A stretch of 64,000 nt of DNA from Tetmemena sp. SeJ-2015. Lineage: Eukaryota > Ciliophora > Spirotrichea > Sporadotrichida > Oxytrichidae. A program made the translations under genes and the position numbers. The stretch spans positions 99,177 through 163,176 of the forward strand of contig JAJKFJ010022847.1 of assembly GCA_027382625.1 (NCBI GenBank), in the 5' to 3' direction. A model generated the notes under the pieces. The model saw only the letters and a program-made list of their open reading frames with translations. It ran no database searches and was not told the DNA's origin. Below are positions 1 through 10,600 of the stretch, in pieces. Numbering within the stretch: position 1 is the first letter of the stretch; the number at the start of each line of letters is the position of its first letter.

Positions 1-2456
1 TTTTGGATATTTCTGTTTCTTAAGTTCCTTTTCTCTCCTGACATTGAACGATCTGAAAATGTTTGCTTTCTCTCTTCAAAATTTAAACCTAAATTTTTAA
101 TATATCTATTCACATACCTTAAAAAATATGTAAAATAATTTTGATAAATGAAAAATTATTTATTTATATATAATTGAATTAATATTTTTATTCCTTCACC
201 CTAGCTTGAATATATGTTTTCATTCCTTTATTTAAGGTTGAACCCTGCTTTCACCGGAGAGATCTGATTAGTTTACTTCCCATTCTTGTTTCTATTCTTA
301 TGATTTGCTTTCTTCAAACTTTTATGCAATAACTTTTTAAATTAAAAACTTTATACAGCTACTCTCCCAACCTTGCGCATAGATATCCTGAATTCTCTTC
401 CTGCTGGATTGAAAAATGGTTTCTCTAGTGGAGTCTCATAAACATAAGTATATAATTAATTTGTTGCTATCTCATTGGTAACAAACTCACCCTCTTCCTC
501 TTCCCTATCTCTAGATAGCTGTCTTTAAACCCATTTGTCTCTGCTTCTGCTCCTATTGTCTTAAAACTTACCATGCTCGGGATTATAATTCTAGACTCTA
601 CCCTCACTCCTTAGTTTACTTCTCTACTCCCTAAAGCTAGTTATCTGAAAATGCCTGCTCTCGAGCTGTTCTATACTCTTCCTCAGTTTGTCTAATAGAG
701 CAGTTGGAGCTTTGTGCTTTTCTAGGAATTTCTCAATGCTTAAACCCTATTGATAAGAACCTAACGACTCAGAAAAATCCTGTAGGAATTCCAGCTCAAC
801 TCCCTTATTGTAATATGCTACTATTAGAGCTTGATAAGTTTCCTAGATCTCGGATTTCAATTATTCTAAACTATGTTAGTTTACTTCTTAATGGGGCAGA
901 TTTGAAGGAGAAGTCTAAGGAGATGAAAGGGAAATAAATCCTTAAGTTGAAGTTAGAAGTTACTCCATCTTCTAGTCTACCATTTCTTGCTCTGGCTCTT
1001 TTATCCCTGTCAGTATTTTCACTGCCTTACTCTCCTTATCTCAAATAATTTGAATTACTTTGTTCTTTATAAGTTTAACATAAAATTTAATAATATTTAT
1101 CTTCTATCCTCTTTTGCTAAAATATGAATTAAAGAAAAGAAAGCTGTTCCAAATGATATTCTAGGACATTGATAGCAGCATCTGCATATGAGAGAGCTTC
1201 CTCATGCTTCTTGAGTTACGAATAAATTGCACAAAAATTTAGGAAAGTCGTTGCTTGGCCAGTGGGAGCCTTATTTTGATATTTCTCTTGCGCCGCCGCC
1301 ATCTTTAAGTAATTCAAAGCTACTTCAATTTAAAATATAGTAAATATCTTATGTATCCATATTAAGACTTTGGCATGGTTGATCCTACATTGAATTAAAT
1401 TATATGTTATCTTACTTTTTGTAGTAGCATGCTAGGTTATTGTATGTCATAGAGAAGAGCATACTGATTTGCATCTTTCTCTCATTCTCGCTTTCTCTCT
1501 GCTTTAAGTTATTTGAAAATCCAGATATCTGAGACTTCTATCTGAGGCCACTCAAAGGAGATCCATCTTCAAATATAGAATCACTGCCCTTTTCATACTT
1601 AAGGTGATTCTCTTTCAGAGTTTACTCAGCTGCTTTCAGAAGTTTAAAGCACAGCTAGTTCTTATTTTAATTCAGCGCATCCACTGACTGCTTATTAAAA
1701 AGATATCTAAATATAATACATAATTGCTTGTTCAAGGTCACGATATAGATTTGAAAAGAGTTAAAATTTGAAAAGCTCAGCTTCAAGAAGTCGTCAAATA
1801 CAAGGTCTTTGGAATAATTAATACATTCACAGATATTTATTTCTTAAGAAAGAATAAGCGTCTCTAAAAGAACTCAGGCCGTGAAGGGCGGGAGAAGCAG
1901 CAGTGTTATTAACAATGTAATTAGATTTGTTCTAACCGAATTCACTCTTATTCCTTTGGTTAAAGTAATACTTCTAGAAACTTTATCTTGCCTTTTGAAA
2001 GTTGCCAGCGCTAACATTAGGAGAAAAGTTCATCCTATACTTTAAGAGAGGAGAATCTTATTGCTCGTAAATTTATTACTAGCCATTCTCCTTCTGCGAT
2101 TCATATTAGCCTCCAGCTACATTAACCAAAGCCTCCCCGCTTTGTGTGTGGGGCTGTTTACTAAAGCTGCTAAGTTACTAACTCTATATTGAATCAGTAG
2201 CTCTTTTCTAATCCTCTTTCCTAAGACTCCTCTGCTTTAGTATCAAGTTTTATTGGCTGGCTTTAATATTTGCATGTTTATTCTTTATCGGAGACTATCT
2301 GAGATTCTAATTTATAGAGTTTCTTTAAAGATTTTTCTCAGAACCTATACTCACCATTTGCGTTTAAGGATCCGAATAAATATTCTGATTGTAGTATATG
2401 TTAGAGTGGTCTTTTTCCTAATTCAGTGGGCGGTAGTATCTCTGTCTCGAACTCAT
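1..2456 (-). CDS. TPR-repeat protein (3' end beyond the window)
   Basis: Start ATG is at 2456-2454 on the minus strand, followed by an Asn/Gln-rich N-terminus (MSSRQRYYRPLNQEKDHSN...) that stays open to about 1850. TPR-like helices follow: FNKQSVDALNQNKNQ (about 1700), MTYNNLACYYKK (about 1430), VALNYLKMAAAQEKYQ and HEEALSYADAAINVLEYH (about 1340-1150), and YYNKGVELEFLQDFSESLGS (about 830). The tail is basic, Arg/Ser-rich and open to base 1, so the C-terminus lies outside. A 31-bp intron (1385-1415) and a 32-bp IES with TTAA pointers (1330-1361) separate the TPR halves; removing both gives an uninterrupted repeat. Frame changes near 1845 and 860-950 suggest further IESs. TPRs are protein-interaction scaffolds; the partner is unknown. 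Family call is good, function is not assigned. Confidence 0.7.
1330..1361. other. IES, 32 bp, pointer TTAA
   Basis: TTAA occurs at 1330-1333 and 1362-1365. Removing 32 bp restores the TPR reading on the minus strand (KSQIEVALNYLK); unspliced, the frame is lost. Lies just downstream, in gene order, of the GT-AG intron at 1385-1415. Confidence 0.7.
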
Positions 2457-2549
2457 GGTTTTATTGGCAGATTAGTTTGCTAAAATCCTAGGTTCCTCTT
2501 TTTTCATTAAAGCAGGTGATATTAATTTTATTTGCAATATATATCCATC

Positions 2550-2582
2550 CAATCCTATCCCATCCCATCCCATCCACTCCTA
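2550..2582. repeat. short CCATC/ATCCC tandem repeat
   Basis: A run of imperfect 5-bp units (atcctatcccatcccatccc...) lies in the 140-bp spacer between the divergently transcribed TPR gene and the first sorting nexin. It is a simple repeat with no evident function. Confidence 0.6.
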
Positions 2583-2597
2583 TTCTTATTTAATTGA

Positions 2598-4951
2598 ATG
2601 GTTGAGTAAAAATATAAGAATATTGAGAGAAATCCTAAACTAAATTATATAGAAGCTATTAGTCAAGAAATGATGATCAAGAGAGATTTCATGATGCAGA
2701 GTACAGTCAGTGAATTTGAAGAATTAAAAGGAGATCCACAGGCTTAAATTCACAATAAGCTTACAAATGAAGAAACTGAGGGAGAGAAAGGATTGGAAGA
2801 TTCTGACATTCATCAAAATATTTATGAGTGATGATAAGTTTCATTATCTGTTCTAATTTAGGTGAACAAACGATTTAGGAAGGCAAATTATGCAAAGAAA
2901 TTGGAAGAGGAGGCAAAGAGGTACCAGTGCAAACTAATAGAAAAGTTTGATGATTAGTTGGCTCTTTCTTAGGATCAGCCACAAATTCTGATATAAAAAA
3001 TGCCAGCACCCATAGTGGAGGAGTTGAAGCATTACAGGGTGTTCTCAGAAGTTAGTATAAAAAAGATAAGATGGCATTAGTAGAAGTAAGTCACTCTAGA
3101 ATTTTTGATTACTCGTTTATAACATCTGATGTAGCTTTGTGTCAGGATAAGTACAGTATCTAGTAGAATCTACTTCAGTAAATGTGCCTTCCACAATCAA
3201 GAAGAATCTATGGCTTGCTTATATTGAAAACTAAGAAGAAAAAACACACATGGCAGTATGGAGAAGCTACGAGCAATTCTATGGTCTTTATGAATCTTTG
3301 CTTTCTTTCCACCCAGAATTTTTGGCTCCTCCTATTCCTTCTTAGAGTCTAAAGCATTCTCTATTGAAAGACATGGATTCAGAATTTCTGCAGGGAATGC
3401 AAAGGGATCTGGATTATTTCCTGTAAAGATTGAACACACACCCCAAGCTTAGAAGGTCTAAGCTGCTTAGTTCTTTCCTAACTCATCAGGATTTGGATCC
3501 TGATTAAGATGGATAAGATGATGAAGCTGAAGTTGAAAGTTTTAAAAGCGACTAGGTATCCTTAACTCAGAGTGAGTTAGTTGCTTTTGAAAAGATAGAG
3601 CACAACTAATTCTCGACCAATAAGTATATTAAATAAACTGTGAAGAGTATCGCATCTTACCCTTAGCAGAGTCTTAGCAAATATTGGATTCTTCAGCTCA
3701 TAGGATCTAAGATGCTCTAAGTTAAAACACAATTATAAGCAATGAAATTAGCATACAATTATATTTAGTTAAAGACATTATCAAGGACAGTTTAAATTTT
3801 TTAAACTTCTTCATTTAAAATTCTTTAAATTAAAATGGTATCTCTTAAAATGAATTAAAGGAGGCTGTAAATAAAGACCTAGAGAGAGAATATGAATCTA
3901 AGGTCAACTAGCCATCCGAAGAACTAGAAACCAGACTTAATTAGTTGCACCTCATTTGTAAAACATCAATTAAAAATCAAAGAAGAAAGGTCACATCACT
4001 TTCACTTGTAGAGAAAATATTTACAGAAATCTTGCAACTGAACAGCGACCCAAGAAAGCCTGAGAATGAATTTTAAAGAGAATAAGTCATCACAAATAAT
4101 CTTCAAACTATAAATGGAGATACTTAGAGATTTCTTGAACCCTAGTAAAACATCTTAATTGATGTTTTGTATTACAGGCGCTAACTGACATCAATAAGAC
4201 GCTAAATTAAGTCTCGCCAGAGTCAAATTCAAGATTTTAAGAGCTACCACTATCAGTAATTGAGTGACAGAGACTCAGAGTGGACGAGGGGACATCAGGA
4301 GGTCCTGAATGACTTGCAGAATCATATAATTCAAGTTTCAAAAAGCCACATCAAAGAGTTTTAAACTCTACGTGAAGAAATTCAAAATTTCTTGATCATA
4401 TGCATGAAGGAAATCGCCAAGAGCCATTTCAGATTTGCCTCATCTAATCTCTGGGAGTATGAACAATTTAAATTTGAATTTAAATTATACATAATGAAGA
4501 AAGAAAGTAGTCTGAAGTAATCGATCAAAATAGGGATTAAAATGATATTGGTGAAATAAATTAAAATCTTCACAAAAAGTTCGTGGCTATGCGAACTAAC
4601 AGCAACTATATGTATTCCTTTTTCGACCCAAGCATTAGCAATTCTCAAAACAGCATAAAATTATGCAATAAGTTTTTCACCAGTACTTTTAAAGGGTAAA
4701 TTCCTCTTTTTTAATTTTCATTTATCCCTAAAAATGTAAATATGTAATAGAAAATTATTCAGAGGTAATTATTTCAAAGTATTTTACTTTTTAAATGGCT
4801 ATAAATATATTGTTTTAGCGTTGGAGCAGAAATTAATGCGTCGGGTCCTTTAGAAGCTGATATTTAAAAAGCTTAGATAAAGGAAGAAGAGAGTTCAGTA
4901 AGAGAGTAGTTTTACCCTAATTTCTAAGACTACAATTATAACCCAAGATGA
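2598..4951 (+). CDS. Sorting nexin 1 (PX domain plus BAR-like coiled coil)
   Basis: ATG at 2598 begins MVEQKYKNIERNPKLNY. The PX domain lies at about 3150-3480: VNVPSTIKKNLWLAYI, then AVWRSYEQFYGLYESLL, the basic/proline loop FLAPPIP, and LDYFLQRLNTHPKLRRSKLL. PX domains bind phosphoinositides on endosomes. A long helical region follows (3840-4470) ending in MKEIAKSHFRFASSNLWEYEQF-type sequence, which matches the end of sorting-nexin BAR domains that dimerise and bend membranes. A phase-2 intron (3086-3134) precedes the PX domain. A second GT-AG gap (4696-4818) precedes the last exon, which ends NPR-stop at 4949-4951. A 2-bp AG repeat around 2830-2865 and frame changes near 3830 and 4480 point to IESs. 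Likely endosomal trafficking (family inference). Confidence 0.78.
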
Positions 4952-5051
4952 TTATGATTAATGATGAATGTATTGATTATTAATTTTCTTAAGGATTAAA
5001 TTTTAATCAGTAAAAATTTGAAAGATTAAGATATAGAAAATATATTATAAA

Positions 5052-7453
5052 ATGAACTCACCATCCAATGATTCTTTTAAATAAATCCACATTTTATTTT
5101 AGATTATAGCGAAAAAAAGCTCTCCTACAGAGAATCTCAAAACCAGCTAAGCTCATTTAAAATGATAAGAGGTTAAAATTTTTATTAAATCTAACTCCCT
5201 CTCAGATGAAGATAATGGAGGATGCAGTTATCCTGATTTAAACATTTATACTGCAAACTAAAATCTAAATTAGCCTAATCAGGGTCCATAATATACACAA
5301 ACTGCGTTTAATGAAGAAGAACAAAAAGAGAGATAATAAAATCCTTATAATTCTAAATTAACATAAATTTTTTAAAGAGAGATTTTCTGACAGAAATCAA
5401 ATGGACCTCGCTCTTTCAATGACGCAACCCCAGTCGATAATTCCAGAGTTGAAGATAACTAGTATTGAAATCACTAGGACGGAATGGGTCAAAGACCCTT
5501 CTTCATAAATCATATCATATCAGCATTCACTCATAATAATTATGTGTAAATCTCTTTTGGACATAGAGTGTTTGAGATTTAGAGTATCCTTCAAGGCAAA
5601 ATCTAATCCGCTGGCTTAAGCTTTTACTCAGAGTAGCAAACTCCGAACGAGCCGAGCGAATACGATTACAATCAAATTACTCTTCAAAATAAAGAGAGAA
5701 ACTACAAAGTTATCAGAAGATTCTCCGACTTCTAGTCTTTAGTAGTTTAGTTGCAGCGAAAATACCTCGAGTGCATAGTGCCGCCTATTTCCAACAAATC
5801 AGTATTTGACAAAATCTCAGATGATGAGTCAGAATTTGTTAGAAAGAGGATTTCAGAGCTTTCACAATTTTAATGAAATGATATTAGATAAGTGAAGATA
5901 ATTTTTTGATAGGATAGCTTCGCATCCTCTTTTGTCTCAGACTTCAGAGTTATATGAGTTTCTGAGTGAGCCTGTCTTCTATCATTCATAGCATGATTCA
6001 AAGTTGTCTTAGATTCAAGGATAGCTTTCATCTTTTTTCTCAAAAGTCAGTTCAACCACCTCTTCAATCAAGAAATACTGGTCCTCTGGAAATGGCACAG
6101 TTGCTATGTAATTTATATATTAAATATTAAAAGGATATTTAAATAAATGTAAGAGAAATCACTTTATATATTTTGAAAGAATTTAAAGGTTGAATGATTG
6201 AGAGAAGCAAAATTAATAATTTCTATTTAAAAAATGCGATAAGCACTAATTAATTTGCTAGAATGGGGATGATAGACAGCAGTCTTGAGAAGCATTTGAA
6301 TCCAATTGATCAAAAATTAACAGAGGAGTACGAGCTGCACCTGCTTCATTCTACCCAAGAAATGATTAGCAATTTGAAAGCTATTAAAGCTAATCTTAAA
6401 ACTCAAGTCACTAATTTATAGAGGACTGCTTAGGCTTACTACAAGTTGATTGCAGTCAAGAAGAATAAATAAAAGTTTACTCTTATTACATTGATACTTA
6501 TGCGCTATTTATAGAAGAGACTAATTCAATAGGGAGTTTAGAGAAAGGAGAATGGAGTAGATGAGGAGGATCTGTATTCAACTGAGTATTAGCAAGTTAC
6601 AGACCAGCCTCCTAAGTTGAAAGACTTGGGGCCACAAGATGAGGATCAGCTGACTCTTGAATAGGCTGAAATGTAGTTTAAACACGTGTAAAAGCTCTCC
6701 TAATTCTTCAAAGTAGAATTCAATCTCGCCAAGGTGAGCTTTTATTTGAGGTACTTTCAGTCAGTCGAAGCCTCTTTTAAAATAAGAGCTGAGTTCATTG
6801 AAGACTATTAAAAGACTTTGAAAGAGGCGCCTAACCTCTAAGCTCTTAGCTTGGAATGGATTAATAAGTAAACCTATATTATAATTGTTTCATCACATAA
6901 TTTAATTATAAGATTAATTTAAGCAATAAATTAAAATAATCATGAAATAAGGATGTAGGAAGAAATCCCCATGTACAGGAAGTATGGTGATATTTTTTAA
7001 ACTTAGTAAACAGGTTTTAATATACTATTTTTCACTTTAAAATTATATTTTACTTAGAATATAATATTGATAAAAATTGTAAAGTATTATTAGTTTTATA
7101 ACGGTTTAAAAGGACAAGATAATTGAGATAACAAGAAGATAAATTTAGGAGTACATAATAATTAGTTAGGAGGCATCATTAGAGATTGTCAAAGTAGTCA
7201 GGATTCTGGCAGAAATCAATATGTCTTGGGTTACAGATCAAATATGACAACTCAAGTTTAGAACTAAGTAAACTCTAAAAATTCAAATTGTAGCATATAA
7301 AAATCTGAAAAGAATTTTAAATATCTTTAATTTTTTAATCTCTTTTTAAAAAAATAGCCTCTCTAATCTTATTATTCTTGTTTATGGTAAATGTAAATAG
7401 AGTTAATTCGAATATTATTATTCTCATTGTAAAAACAATTCAAAAATGCTTGA
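5052..7453 (+). CDS. Sorting nexin 2 (PX-BAR), adjacent family member
   Basis: ATG at 5052 starts about 100 bp after the first sorting nexin. After an Asn/Gln-rich N-terminus the PX domain is clear: NYKVIRRFSDFQSLVVQL, then KYLECIVPPISNKSVFD, then, across an IES, SQFFDRIASHPLLSQ and TSELYEFLSEP. A BAR-like helical region follows (6260-6860: LEKHLNPIDQKLTEEYEL, then FKVEFNLAKVSFYLRYF). The tail is Asn/Gln/Ser-rich. At least four IESs are supported by pointers (5458, 5866, 7013, 7117); two remove in-frame TGA codons. The exact C-terminus is uncertain; the frame stays open to TGA at 7451-7453. Same inferred role as its neighbour: phosphoinositide-dependent membrane sorting. Confidence 0.72.
5458..5472. 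other. Micro-IES, 15 bp, pointer ACTAG, contains TGA
   Basis: ACTAG at 5458-5462 and 5473-5477. The intervening sequence puts a TGA in frame; deleting 15 bp gives DNQDGMGQRP and keeps the frame. Confidence 0.55.
5866..5899. other. IES, 34 bp, pointer AATTTT
   Basis: AATTTT at 5866-5871 and 5900-5905. Without excision the PX domain stops at TGA right after SELSQF. Excision joins SQF to FDRIASHPLL, the expected helix of the PX domain. Confidence 0.85.
7013..7102. other. IES, 90 bp, pointer GGTTT
   Basis: GGTTT at 7013-7017 and 7103-7107. The excised part is extremely AT-rich. Joining gives IFQTQQTGLKGQDN, shared composition with both flanks. Confidence 0.7.
7117..7125. other. Micro-IES candidate, 9 bp, pointer AGATAA, contains TGA
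   Basis: AGATAA at 7117-7122 and 7126-7131, with only ttg between. Deleting 9 bp removes an in-frame TGA and gives GQDNKKINLGVHNN. Confidence 0.5.
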
Positions 7454-7639
7454 ACAAATGTGAAATTTATTCCCTGAATGCGAAATAAGATACAGTTTTA
7501 AAAGTATATAAATTTAAAATCTTCAAAATATAATTAAAGATAAACAGAATTCAGCTGTAATAAGAAACTTTAATTTTTCTATTCTTTAACAATCTTTTCA
7601 AAATTAAATTTACCTAAGCTGTAATAAGCATAATTTAAA

Positions 7640-10600
7640 ATGAGTGAAAATCTGGGCCAGCAAAATAGTCAATCTTTTGATTTTACAGAGGAGCAACCTA
7701 AACATCAAACTACAGACCACTTCATGATAAACACTGACGCGCCTTTATTAATTTTCTTTTATATCTCCTTGAATTGTGGAATCAGAAAATGCATTGCTAG
7801 ATAACTAGCAAGAAAAAGAGCAAGAAAATATTCAAAGAATAACACCCCAGCAGTTGTAGCTAGATGCCTATCTCTAACTATTTCAGAGTTTTGTGGCTTA
7901 AAGCGGGCAGCAGGATGCATTCTAGTAATTCCTAGAAAATTAGAAGTAAGTCTTGATGCAGTAGTCTCAAACAATCAGAGAAGAGCAACTCAAAATCATG
8001 TAAGAGAGTTAAAGAGAATAGAGCTAGTTAGGGCAAGTAAAGTAAAGAACTGGATCTGAGGTAGAGAGTTACTGGGATGAAAAGAGGCGAGATCAAGGAG
8101 ATAAATTTAGCATTGAATATATCTTTAAAAGGAGTCTTTGCAGATGGCTCGAATGGGGCAAGAACTGGAGGGGGAGGAAGCAGCATGACTTTTATGCCAA
8201 GGGAAAACCTAAAATCAAGTTTGAAAGTGTATTATCATATTATAAACTTCACGGAGGCTGGGAGAAGTAGTTCAGGAAGCAACACATTAGCCAGTTTGGG
8301 AAATAAATTTGACCCTTTCCCTTAAAAGTCTACTCTAAAAGTTATCTGTTTTTGTAATTAGACAAGCCCAAAAATAAGCTTCCTGATAAGGAGATGAATG
8401 ATGAAAGAATTAAACGAATGAGAGCCTACCAGCAGTTTCTTCGCATTCAGGAAAATGAGAAAAATTCTAAAGGTCTCTTAGAAGACTTTGGAAGTAATGT
8501 TATTGATATCCTAAAAGTGCCAGTTTAAACTGTATCAAGGGTTCCTCAATATATCTAATAAGGCACGAACCTTCTAACTACAGCTATTATGCCAGGTAGA
8601 AGTGCAAATGATAGACATTCATCTCAAAATGCAAGCAATAGAAACTCTTTCATTTATTTACTGCTCTTAAAAGATAAAGGGAAAGGATTCTTAGTTCCAG
8701 TAAGATGGCACCTAGTATTTACTTGGACAGGATAACAACAAAGGAATTAAGAAAGGAAAAGATATTTCAGAGTTGATGTACTAGAACTAACATTCCTCCT
8801 AACTTGACAGTGAGAGACTAAGCAGCAGTGTTCATTAAATTAAAATAGGGGGCGAGAGCATGTCAAATCTAAGAAATTCTAGAATGAGTGAGATGCAAAT
8901 AATCGTAGACTCCTCTCGAATTATCTAAATCACAGAGGATAGGAAAGATGGCTTTAAGGTGAAGATAAATTATAGATGATTACTATAATATCTATGGCTA
9001 AAGTGATAGCGAGGCAAGAGCAAGTATTGGAAAAGAATTTAATCTTGAACTGTAAGATCTCGATCCATAAGACAAGATATCAAAGAATGATAAAGAGTAA
9101 AATTTAAATAGGCTGGGTACTGAGATGGTACTTGGACAATAAAACACCTAGCCAAATAAGTTTGCGGTTGGTGATTGTCTGAATGAAGATAGAGATAAAT
9201 ATGGTGTCTATTTGCAGGAGGACTTTAACTATTCAGACTATCTTGGTGATTTGAACCTTCGATAAATTTAACTGAAGAAAGATAAGTCAAAGCGATTGAT
9301 ACCAATCTAGCCGGATTCAAACTTCAAAATTAGTTGGGATATGATAGGATTCTTTCTTATCATTTACCAGGCCATGATGATTCCATACAGATTTTGCTTC
9401 AAATCAAAGGCTAAGGGTTATTACTTATACTTCGAGACAGCTATAGATATTTTTTTCATGAGTGACTTTTGTAAGTTTAATGATAAATAGCTGCTTGATT
9501 TCCTCATCTATTGTTCGTTATTAAATATCCTTTAGGTTTAAACTTCGTCACAGGCTATTACAAAAAAGGTCATGTAATAATGAAAAGAGGGATCATCGTT
9601 CGTCACTATTTAAGAACTTGGTTCTTAATTGATCTTGTCGCTTCATTTCCATATTCTTGGGTTGTGACAGAAAAGGCCACTGAATACTGGCCTGAGGAAC
9701 ATGAAATTGATGAACTGATTTTAATATTAAATTAATTCGGATTATTTATAAGAATGAAAATGGTAGCAGCTCTAATAACTCAACAATAACTAATTCTACT
9801 ACAGCAGCTCTTGGAAGAATAATTTTCGACCCTGAGTTGCCATTTAACTTCCATTATAAGGTGCTCTCTGGCACACTTCCGCCAGTTTTCACCACAACTT
9901 CTGCAACAGACTTTGGACTGCCTGCATTATTAAGATTACTTAAATTAGTTAGGCTAGTGCGGCTGCTCAAGGCCTTATAAATATTTAAACTAAGGAAGTT
10001 TATCTATAGGGTAATCTTATTGACTTTATCTTAATTTCATTTAGTACGAGTGGTTTTTCTTCAACGACTTTGTGACAATAGTTTCAGATCTCTTTAAGGT
10101 CTTAGTGGCAGTATTATTCGTCATTCATTGGGTTTCATGTGTCTTCTTCCTAATTGCAGATAATTATAATTATTTAAGTATAAAGATATCGAGGATGACA
10201 GCAAAGGATAAGAAACTTGGCTTCTTTTGCTTTCTAGAACTGATCTGGCTTCTGCAATTAATGTCTATATAGCATCAGTCTCTTTCTCATTCACTATTCA
10301 TTAGATTATAAAATTTTAATTTCTATAATATAAAAGTGAAATGAAAATACAATCACAAGCACAGGATACGGAGATATTTATGCTGTCACTAACATAGAAA
10401 ATGCTTTGCAATGTGAATAGCAATTTCGAATATATTCAATTTAATAAATAATTTGTTTGTAAATGTTTGCTATGATTATCTCTTGCGGCATATTCGCTTA
10501 TATAGTGGGATTCTTGGGAGCTTTGTTCGACAGAAGCAACTAAATCATAGGTGAATTTCAGTAAGCACCTTATTCATAATTCTAATGTTAACTTTAGAGA

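Noticed and set aside
704..937. Plus-strand ORF of 77 codons
   Set aside because: It lies opposite the TPR gene, whose minus-strand frame is long and has repeat motifs.
2253..2483. Plus-strand ORF of 76 codons
   Set aside because: Antisense to the N-terminus of the TPR gene, which is open over the same span.
2830..2866. Canonical GT-AG intron in the first sorting nexin
   Set aside because: Using GTGATG...TTTAG leaves an in-frame TGA. A 2-bp AG-bounded IES keeps the frame, but the repeat is too short to list as a feature.
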